Shown here piece by piece: positions 6,857 to 10,998 of a stretch of DNA of 10,998 nucleotides. Origin of the DNA: CAZFOB01 sp964520325. GTDB taxonomy: Bacteria; Actinomycetota; JAICYB01. The notes under the pieces were generated by a model, which ran no database searches, was not told where the DNA came from, and worked only from the letters and a program-made list of their open reading frames with translations. The translations under genes were made by a program, and so were the position numbers. Every line of letters starts with the position of its first letter. Within the stretch, counting starts at the first letter, position 1. The stretch lies in assembly GCA_964520325.1 (NCBI GenBank), contig CAZFOB010000040.1:1-10998 (forward strand), written 5' to 3'.

Positions 6857-8166
6857 CGCAGCGCCGCGTGGACGAGGAGTGATGCGGCGAGCGACGGCCC
6901 GGTGACCGCTGCGCCGACCGCCGCGAATCGCAGGAGCGAGACGTGGAGGCCGAAGCGCCGCAGCGCGGAATACCACAGAAGTCCGGCGAGCGATCCCCAC
7001 GGGAGCAGGCGGGGCCCGAGATCGCCCCCGATGAGCGCCGCGAAGACCTCATGGCGGCCGGCGGCAGGCGACGCGTCGATCGCGAGCATGTTGATGAGTG
7101 ACATCGGCTGGTTGTTGATGAGCGCCGATCCGAGAGCCGACGTAACTCCGACGCCGTTCGTCCCCCGATGCGTATAGATGCTTGCGAGCCAATCGACGAC
7201 CCCGGCGTTCCGGAGGCCGATCGCTGCTGTTGAGACGGCGACGAGCAAGAGGAGGATGTCCCATGAGACCGAGCGCGAGATGACCTCACGCGGCGATCCC
7301 TCGCCGTGAACGGCGCACAGCGTCAACCCGACCACGGCCCCCACGGCCGCTACAGCCCATACGGGGCCGTGCACGAGCGACATCATCGGGTAGGCGCCGA
7401 GAACGCCGGCCAGCATCATCAGTCCCTGCTTCTGCTTGCGCGTCCACGGTCCGGGGGCCGAGGCGGCGGCATCGGTCTTCGGTGCCATCGACAAGGCACG
7501 GCTGAAGACCAAACGGAGCATCACGAACGCCACGATCCAACCGACGATCGCCACGGGGATCATGTGTGCGGCATAGGAGTTGAAATCGATGTGTGCGTAC
7601 TCGGCCACGATGAGGTTCATCGGGTTGGACATCATCATCGGTGCCACTCCGGCGGCTGAGAACACCACGAACACGAACGGCAGGACGATCTGCGGGTGAT
7701 CCGGATAGAGGCGGCCCAGCAGCGTCACGATGATCGGGATCAGCAGAAGGATCGCCGAGTCGTTGTTGAGTACGGCTGCGGTTGCCGCGCTGAGGATGAA
7801 GGCTAACGCGAACAACCGTGACGTCGATCCGTGTGCTTTCGGGAACAGCCCTTCGGCGACTCGATCGACCACCCCGAGGGCCTGAGCTGCACCCGTAGTG
7901 ACCATGATCGACGTGATCGCAAGGAGTGGGCGCCAGAGGATCTTTAGCGCTGCAGCCAGGTCGCCGGAGCCCAGGATGCCGAGGACGAGCATGATGGCGA
8001 CGCCGGCCAGCGCGACACCCGCCGGGGCGAACCGTTGCACGTGTGGTCTGACCGCGCGCCGGACGCGCGGCGACGCGTGTCGAGAGGTCGTGCTCCACGT
8101 CGACGTACGACGTGCGTGCTTTTTCAACGGTCTGCCGACCCCCTGCCCAAGAACGTGGCGCGTCAC
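6853..8166 (-). CDS. ArsB/SLC13-superfamily ion transporter (arsenite- or anion-permease-like)
   Basis: This is an integral membrane carrier of the ArsB/NhaD/SLC13 group. Recognisable segments are the first-repeat motif AVLNNDSAILLLIPI, AGVAPMMMSNPMNLIVAEYA, VSWDILLLLVAVSTAAIGL, the second-repeat motif SALINNQPMSLINMLAI, and GGDLGPRLLPWGSLAGLLWYSA near the end. About ten hydrophobic segments are present. The true substrate is unknown: no ArsR or ArsC neighbour supports arsenite. The start is unsure. The frame is open to 8433, but that would overlap the antitoxin gene. GTG at 8166 is used here; TTG at 8127 and GTG at 8040 are alternatives, the last just before the first hydrophobic segment. 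None has a convincing ribosome-binding site. The N-terminal helix expected in ArsB is not seen, and the residues before 8040 are Arg/Thr-rich. The stop overlaps the next gene by ATGA. Confidence 0.75.
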   Translation of the reverse strand: MTRHVLGQGVGRPLKKHARRTSTWSTTSRHASPRVRRAVRPHVQRFAPAGVALAGVAIMLVLGILGSGDLAAALKILWRPLLAITSIMVTTGAAQALGVVDRVAEGLFPKAHGSTSRLFALAFILSAATAAVLNNDSAILLLIPIIVTLLGRLYPDHPQIVLPFVFVVFSAAGVAPMMMSNPMNLIVAEYAHIDFNSYAAHMIPVAIVGWIVAFVMLRLVFSRALSMAPKTDAAASAPGPWTRKQKQGLMMLAGVLGAYPMMSLVHGPVWAVAAVGAVVGLTLCAVHGEGSPREVISRSVSWDILLLLVAVSTAAIGLRNAGVVDWLASIYTHRGTNGVGVTSALGSALINNQPMSLINMLAIDASPAAGRHEVFAALIGGDLGPRLLPWGSLAGLLWYSALRRFGLHVSLLRFAAVGAAVTGPSLAASLLVHAALR

Positions 8167-8236
8167 AAGGAGGGTAGCCGCTGTTCTCCGACGCGTAGCG
8201 GCCGTGTGAGCTGGAGCAGGGAGCCTATCCGCGCTG

Positions 8237-8288
8237 CCATCAGTATGGATATCCATCAGCATGGGTATATGGTAATATGGGTGTATGG
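8237..8288 (+). promoter_or_regulatory. Operator array: seven CCAT/ATGG tetramers every 8 bp
   Basis: CCAT occurs at 8237 and 8253, and its complement ATGG at 8245, 8261, 8269, 8277 and 8285: seven tetramers at an exact 8-bp step. The last is the antitoxin start codon plus one base. The 12-bp perfect palindrome ATGGATATCCAT (8245-8256) is part of it, as is the direct repeat CCATCAG (8237 and 8253). Ribbon-helix-helix dimers read short half-sites and can stack at 8-bp steps, as MetJ does on tandem met boxes. The adjacent RHH antitoxin is the natural ligand, and binding would cover the promoter and start codon. Confidence 0.7.
8270..8284 (+). promoter_or_regulatory. Extended -10 promoter of the toxin-antitoxin pair
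   Basis: TGGTAATAT (8270-8278) is an extended -10 box. Its last base is seven bases before 8285, so transcription would begin on the antitoxin ATG and give a leaderless mRNA. No ribosome-binding site precedes this ATG. No good -35 is seen: the 17-bp position, 8250-8255, reads TATCCA. The box lies inside the operator array, which implies autorepression. Confidence 0.5.
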
Positions 8289-8536
8289 CTAGAGTGAAGA
8301 CGACGTTGACGATCGACGACCGCCTCATGCGAGCGGTGCGCATCCGTGCAGCTCGTTCGGGTCGAAGCCAATCTGAGGTGCTCGAGGAGGCGCTCCAGGA
8401 GGGGCTGGGTGTGATCGATCGCATCCGCGCCAAGACGAGTCTCGAAGAGGAAGACGCCGTTCAGTTGGCGTCGCGGGTGGTGCACGAGGTTCGGGGGTCA
8501 GAGGCGCAAGACCGCGAGCGCTCCAGAGAGGCCTGA
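8285..8536 (+). CDS. Ribbon-helix-helix antitoxin
   Basis: This 83-residue protein begins VKTTLTIDDRLMRAVRIRAARSGRSQSEVLEEAL. That is a ribbon-helix-helix (Arc/MetJ/CopG-type) DNA-binding domain: strand TTLTI, helix from DDRLMRAV, turn at SGRS and helix SQSEVLEEAL. The charged C-terminal half (residues about 45-83) would wrap the PIN toxin and neutralise it. It sits directly before a PIN gene, the standard order. It probably represses its own promoter through the array at 8237-8288. A GTG at 8294 is an alternative start that would remove only three residues. The stop is in the same frame as the toxin, with three bases between them if the toxin uses CTG at 8540. Confidence 0.85.
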   Translation: MARVKTTLTIDDRLMRAVRIRAARSGRSQSEVLEEALQEGLGVIDRIRAKTSLEEEDAVQLASRVVHEVRGSEAQDRERSREA

Positions 8537-8539
8537 CGT

Positions 8540-8968
8540 CTGCCTCACCCGACCCTCGTCCTGGTGGATGCCGATTGTCTCGTTGCCGGCACGCTCACGC
8601 GATCGGGCGCAACTACCGAGCTCCTCGACCTATGGGAGGACGGAGGCATCGATCTCGTCGTTTGTCCGCGACTCGTCAACGAGGTGAGCCGGACGCTGCT
8701 TCATCCACGCATAGCCGGAAGGTATGAGGTCAGCCGCTCCGACGTCGAGCGGCTCGCGCGGCGACTCATCGAAGAAGGCGTTCCGCTGGAAGATCCCGCG
8801 GACCCTCCGCGCATCGTGCCGGCGGATCCGAACGACGATTACCTCGTCGCGCTGGCGATCGAGTCGGGGGCCGAGTTCTTCGTGACGCGTGATCATCACT
8901 TCGACGGCGTGGAAGTGAAGGGCCTACGGATCATCACCCCGGGACGTTTGCTGCGCGTCCTGCGGTAG
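8540..8968 (+). CDS. PIN-domain toxin (COG1569-like ribonuclease)
   Basis: PIN-domain toxins are Mg/Mn-dependent RNases that cut tRNA or rRNA. Counted from the proposed CTG start the protein has 142 residues and the acidic set D10 (LVLVDAD), E48 (LVNEVSRTLL), D99/D100 (ADPNDDYLVALA) and D118 (FVTRDHHF). Other COG1569-like features are RSGATTELLDLWEDGGIDLVVCP near the start and GLRIITPGRLLRVL at the end. The only ordinary start, GTG at 8564, cuts into the first strand next to the catalytic aspartate and has no ribosome-binding site. CTG at 8540 keeps the whole strand and has AGAGAGG (8525-8531) eight bases upstream. No ATG, GTG or TTG occurs in frame between the antitoxin stop and 8564. If CTG is not used, the CDS is 8564-8968. 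Confidence 0.8.
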   Translation: MPHPTLVLVDADCLVAGTLTRSGATTELLDLWEDGGIDLVVCPRLVNEVSRTLLHPRIAGRYEVSRSDVERLARRLIEEGVPLEDPADPPRIVPADPNDDYLVALAIESGAEFFVTRDHHFDGVEVKGLRIITPGRLLRVLR

Positions 8969-8980
8969 GTGATGTGACAG

Positions 8981-9133
8981 TTACGCCTCGTCCAGGGCCG
9001 GGAAGACGTCGGTGCCGAAGGATGCGAGGACGTCGAACTTGTGGGAGACCTCCTGGGCGTTGCCAGCAACGTTGCAGGCGTCCGCGTACTTTGCGACGAG
9101 GCGGAGCGTCTTCTTCTCCCCGCCGCCGCCGAT
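8981..9133 (-). pseudogene. C-terminal fragment of an F420-dependent LLM-class oxidoreductase
   Basis: About 50 residues read IGGGGEKKTLRLVAKYADAC, then NVAGNAQEVSHKFDVL and a stop at 8981. The G-G-G-x-K/R-x-TLRLVA-x-YAD-x-CN pattern is typical of the C-terminal region of luciferase-like, F420-dependent oxidoreductases, where these glycines lie near the cofactor phosphate. The rest of the enzyme (some 250 residues) is missing. Upstream in this frame the translation is unrelated. It is a remnant, not a working gene. Confidence 0.55.
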
Positions 9134-9233
9134 CGCAGGCTCTCGATGTCCTGCGTTGTGGCGTATCTCAGAGCTTCGATGTCCTGCTTGGTCGAGAGGT
9201 CTCGCGCGGCGGGGAACAGCTCGGCGATCAACC
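9130..9233 (-). pseudogene. Fragment with 11-residue (hendecad) coiled-coil repeats
   Basis: In one minus-strand frame the translation RLIAELFPAARDLS is followed by TKQDIEALRYA and TTQDIESLRSA, an 11-residue repeat typical of right-handed coiled coils. The DNA shows it as TCGATGTCCTGC at 9143-9154 and again at 9176-9187, 33 bases apart. The frame is cut on its 5' side by the tRNA fragment at 9234 and on its 3' side by the oxidoreductase remnant, so it looks like a gene piece. The family was not recognised. Confidence 0.3.
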
Positions 9234-9258
9234 GTGGGTTCAAATCCCACCTCCTCCG
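9234..9258 (+). tRNA. 3' end of a tRNA-Ser: T arm, acceptor strand and discriminator
   Basis: GTGGG (9234-9238), TTCAAAT loop and CCCAC (9246-9250) form a perfect T arm. CTCCTCC (9251-9257) is a 3' acceptor strand and G9258 the discriminator base used by tRNA-Ser. CCA is not encoded. No 5' part lies upstream. The acceptor strand pairs perfectly with GGAGGAG at 10458-10464, the start of the tRNA-Ser(GCT) piece 1.2 kb downstream. It could be an attachment-site remnant or the displaced end of that same gene. Confidence 0.75.
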
Positions 9259-9515
9259 CTTCGTGGTCGGGGCGTGGCGGGGCGAGCAGGGGCCGAACCT
9301 TCCGTTCTTAGGGCCCTGGCGTGCGTTTTCGTCGTCGCTTCGGAGGCTTCCGGTCCCTTACGGTGCGTCACCCTCCGATCCACCCGCCGTGTCCGTTGTT
9401 GGCGTCCGGTTCGGAGGGCTTGGCCCTTTCCAGTCGTCCTGCCACTGTCGGTAGCCTGTGCTCTTCTGACGAAGCCTTCCCGCGACGTCTTCCCCGCGAC
9501 ATGTGGTGGAGGACG
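9259..9515. other. Intergenic region without recognised gene
   Basis: Between the tRNA fragment and the AbiEi/DUF559 gene no coding frame shows a recognisable family, and no hairpin or repeat stands out. A TAGCCT (9452-9457) could be a -10 box for the next gene, but its support is weak. Confidence 0.4.
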
Positions 9516-10472
9516 ATGTCCCTCGACGCGGAAGCGAAGCTCTTGCGTCTGGCGGCGGCTCAGCATCAGGCGTTCACCGGACGTCAGGCGATCGAGCTCG
9601 GCGTCAGCAAGAAGGTGCTCCTTCGGCGAGTCGCGTGTGGATCGGTTGTCCGGCTCCATCGCGGCGTGTACGCGTTCGTTCAGGGGGAGCCGACCTGGCA
9701 GACGTGCGTGATCGCGGCGTGTCTCGCGTGCGGGTCGTCTGCAGTGGCCTCGCACGGGTCGGCGGCGGCGATCTGGACACTGGCCGAAGGTGTCGAGGTG
9801 CCCGAGGTCACGATCATGGGCTCACAGCGACGCGATCACGAGCGACTCGTGGTGTATCGCACCGACCATGTCGAGGTGGCTCGTCGCGGCGGTTTTCGTG
9901 TGACTCCTCCGATGCGCACGCTTCTCGATCTTGCGTCCATCTACACAGACGAACGGTTGGGACGCGCCGTCGACGATCTCCATCGCCGTCGCTTCGTCGA
10001 TATCGAGCGCACGGCGACGTATCTCGACCTCCCGAGGAACCGATCGAAACGCGGCGTCAGAGTGTTGCGCGAGATCGTTGCGCTTCGAGACCCGAGTCAC
10101 CCGATCGAAAGCGCGCTCGAGTCGATGTTCTTCGGACTATTGAAACGCTACCGACTGCCGTTACCCGAGCCACAGGTCGAAGTCCGCACACGACGAGGGA
10201 TTCGTCGGATCGATTTCGCATATCCAGACCACCGTCTGGCGATCGAGCTGGACGGATTCGGTGAGCACGGCGGACGGGCGGCGTTCGAAAGCGACCGGCT
10301 TCGGCAGAACGAGCTCGAGGAGCTCGGTTGGCACGTCCGCAGGTTCACGTGGATCCAGCTCACGCAACAACCGCACGACGTCGCATATACGGTGGGCATC
10401 GCGTTGGGGCTCGAGCCCGTCCGATGGGTGCACCGAGGACGTCTACAATCGGGCTTCGGAGGAGTCGCATAG
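9516..10472 (+). CDS. AbiEi-like antitoxin domain fused to DUF559 (Vsr-like nuclease fold) protein
   Basis: This 318-residue protein starts at ATG 9516 (GGAGG three bases upstream). Residues 1-60 form an AbiEi-type winged helix: LLRLAAAQHQAFTGRQAIEL, then VSKKVLLRRVACGSVVRLHRGVYA. A middle region (AVASHGSAAAIWTL, then VTPPMRTLLDLASIYTDERL) follows the pattern of AbiEi family antitoxins. The last 110 residues are a DUF559/PD-(D/E)XK-like domain: ESALESMFFGLL, then PEPQVEV and RRIDFAYPDHRLAIELDGFGEH, with the D...E-L-D core expected for the active site, and LRQNELEELGWHVRRFTW. Such fusions are common and mostly uncharacterised in Actinomycetota. No AbiEii-type toxin gene is next to it. The last 15 bases overlap the 5' end of the tRNA-Ser piece, whose promoter lies inside the coding region. 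Confidence 0.8.
   Translation: MSLDAEAKLLRLAAAQHQAFTGRQAIELGVSKKVLLRRVACGSVVRLHRGVYAFVQGEPTWQTCVIAACLACGSSAVASHGSAAAIWTLAEGVEVPEVTIMGSQRRDHERLVVYRTDHVEVARRGGFRVTPPMRTLLDLASIYTDERLGRAVDDLHRRRFVDIERTATYLDLPRNRSKRGVRVLREIVALRDPSHPIESALESMFFGLLKRYRLPLPEPQVEVRTRRGIRRIDFAYPDHRLAIELDGFGEHGGRAAFESDRLRQNELEELGWHVRRFTWIQLTQQPHDVAYTVGIALGLEPVRWVHRGRLQSGFGGVA
10444..10449 (+). promoter_or_regulatory. -10 box for the tRNA-Ser piece
   Basis: TACAAT lies so that transcription would start at about 10456, two bases before the first acceptor base. It is inside the 3' end of the DUF559 gene. No convincing -35 is seen at 10419-10426. Confidence 0.45.
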
Positions 10473-10521
10473 TCCGGTCTAGTGCGCCCGCCTGCTAAGC
10501 GGGTTGGGGGGAAACTCCCAC
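10458..10521 (+). tRNA. 5' part of tRNA-Ser(GCT), lacking T arm and 3' acceptor
   Basis: GGAGGAG (10458-10464) is the 5' acceptor strand. GCA/TGC (10467-10469 and 10483-10485) form the D stem with GG in the loop. CCCGC and GCGGG (10487-10491 and 10499-10503) frame the loop CTGCTAA, with anticodon GCT at 10494-10496. A 6-bp variable arm with loop GAAA (10505-10520) is the class II arm of tRNA-Ser. From 10522 on (GGAACCGGGCG) no T arm and no CTCCTCC follow. The missing 3' part is present upstream at 9234-9258; joined, the two give a normal tRNA-Ser of about 90 bases. Confidence 0.82.
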
Positions 10522-10652
10522 GGAACCGGGCGCGGCCCGCGAATCGTTCGTTTCATCTGTGGTTCCACGCGGTATCAATGAGGAGCCGGTGCGGTGCGAC
10601 CGGGCTGGACATCTGCGTCCCTGAGTGTGCATGGTTTTCGTACGTGGCGGAT
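10522..10652. other. Intergenic region after the tRNA-Ser piece
   Basis: A small perfect hairpin (CGGGC, loop GCG, GCCCG, 10527-10539) is present but is not followed by a T run, so it is only a weak terminator candidate. Nothing else was recognised. Confidence 0.35.
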
Positions 10653-10998
10653 GTGATCACGAGGAGGCCTTCGATTAGGCGAGCACGGCAGGTCTTCGCG
10701 GCAGTTTTCGGATTGGTGTTCCTGCTCTCCTTCGGAGCAGCTTCAGCACATCCGGCCCAGCCCGGCGGTCCCGGGCAGCCGGGACAACCAGCAGGGCCGG
10801 GACAACCAGCAGGGCCGGGACAACCTGCAGGGCCGGGACAACCTGCAGGGCCGGGACAACCTGCAGGCCCTGCCCAGCCCGCCCAACCCGCAGGACCGGC
10901 CCAACCCGCTGGCCCTGCGCAACCGGCCCAGCCCGCGACTCCAGCCCAGCCCGCGACGCCGGCTCGACCGGCCTCACCCGGCTCGCCCGCTCAGCCAG
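10653..10998 (+). CDS. Secreted Pro/Gly/Gln/Ala-rich repeat protein, 3' end outside window
   Basis: The frame stays open to the window end. After a basic N-terminus, the hydrophobic segment VFAAVFGLVFLLSFGAASA ends in a typical A-x-A signal peptidase site before HPAQPGG. The mature part is low-complexity: repeated GPGQPA hexapeptides, then PAQPA, PATPA and PASPGSPA. Such a tract is probably extended or polyproline-like and may span or attach to the cell wall; any globular domain lies beyond the window. The start is unsure. GTG 10653 is the first ordinary codon, but the good ribosome-binding site GAGGAGG (10661-10667) lies six bases before ATT 10674, which would give a standard-length signal peptide. 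The protein family was not recognised. Confidence 0.6.
   Translation, partial: MITRRPSIRRARQVFAAVFGLVFLLSFGAASAHPAQPGGPGQPGQPAGPGQPAGPGQPAGPGQPAGPGQPAGPAQPAQPAGPAQPAGPAQPAQPATPAQPATPARPASPGSPAQP
10779..10868 (+). repeat. Five tandem 18-bp repeats in the secreted protein gene
   Basis: GGGACAACC recurs at 10781, 10799, 10817, 10835 and 10853, each within an 18-bp unit encoding a GPGQPA hexapeptide. Units differ mainly at one base (AGCAGG versus TGCAGG). Such near-identical units are prone to expansion and loss. Confidence 0.85.

Noticed and set aside
6344..7177. Plus-strand frame of 277 codons
   Set aside because: It lies antisense to the exporter and transporter, is rich in Arg/His/Pro and shows no family motif; it is a shadow of GC-rich coding DNA.
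8285..8433. N-terminal extension of the minus-strand transporter to 8433
   Set aside because: It would overlap 149 bases of the antitoxin gene, and the added residues are Arg/Ser/Thr-rich without family resemblance.
10527..10539. Hairpin as a rho-independent terminator
   Set aside because: The stem is only 5 bp and no T run follows.
10458..10560. Intact tRNA-Ser, or tRNA interrupted by a group I intron
   Set aside because: No T arm or CTCCTCC is found after 10521 up to the window end, and bacterial group I introns normally sit in the anticodon loop, which is intact here.
10779..10868. Regular repeats considered as a CRISPR array
   Set aside because: The units are 18 bp, directly adjacent and coding; there are no spacers.
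10675..10977. Long minus-strand frame over the repeat tract (VVPAL repeats)
   Set aside because: It is the complement of the 18-bp repeats. The plus frame has a proper signal peptide and fits the repeat unit as GPGQPA.

Overview
The window is high-G+C DNA (about two thirds G+C by eye) with many GTG starts, two promoters shaped for leaderless transcripts, a remnant of an F420-type oxidoreductase and an AbiEi-like/DUF559 protein. This points to an actinomycetote, possibly a soil or aquatic lineage outside the classic Streptomyces/Mycobacterium groups. That assignment is inference; no marker gene is present.

Positions 1-5718 (+ strand) form a molybdenum locus. A class I SAM methyltransferase, cut by the window edge, is followed by two paralogous subunits of a molybdenum storage protein: a MosB-like one, then a MosA-like one that overlaps it by ATGA. 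A short promoter region leads into an HTH-TOBE regulator and then modA, modB and modC. The locus ends with a 44-residue lipoprotein overlapping modC by ATGA, which looks like the truncated head of an FKBP-type lipoprotein. Together the genes would capture molybdate outside the cell (ModA), import it (ModBC), store it in the cytoplasm as polyoxomolybdate (MosAB) and probably sense it through Mop/TOBE domains (HTH-TOBE protein and ModC).

Positions 5768-8166 (- strand) hold an ArsB/SLC13-type ion transporter coupled by ATGA to an ABC exporter. The exporter has lost TM6 and almost all of its nucleotide-binding domain through an in-frame internal deletion.

Positions 8237-8968 (+ strand) carry a toxin-antitoxin pair: a ribbon-helix-helix antitoxin and a COG1569-like PIN toxin. 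In front of it lie seven CCAT/ATGG tetramers at an exact 8-bp period, overlapping the promoter and the antitoxin start codon.

Positions 8981-10521 are a rearranged zone. They hold fragments of an LLM oxidoreductase and a hendecad-repeat protein, then the 3' end of a tRNA-Ser (T arm and acceptor), an AbiEi-like/DUF559 gene, and the 5' part of a tRNA-Ser(GCT). The two tRNA pieces fit with no missing or duplicated base but lie in permuted order, so circularising about 9234-10521 would rebuild a complete tRNA-Ser. The window ends inside a secreted Pro/Gly/Gln/Ala-rich protein with five 18-bp tandem repeats.
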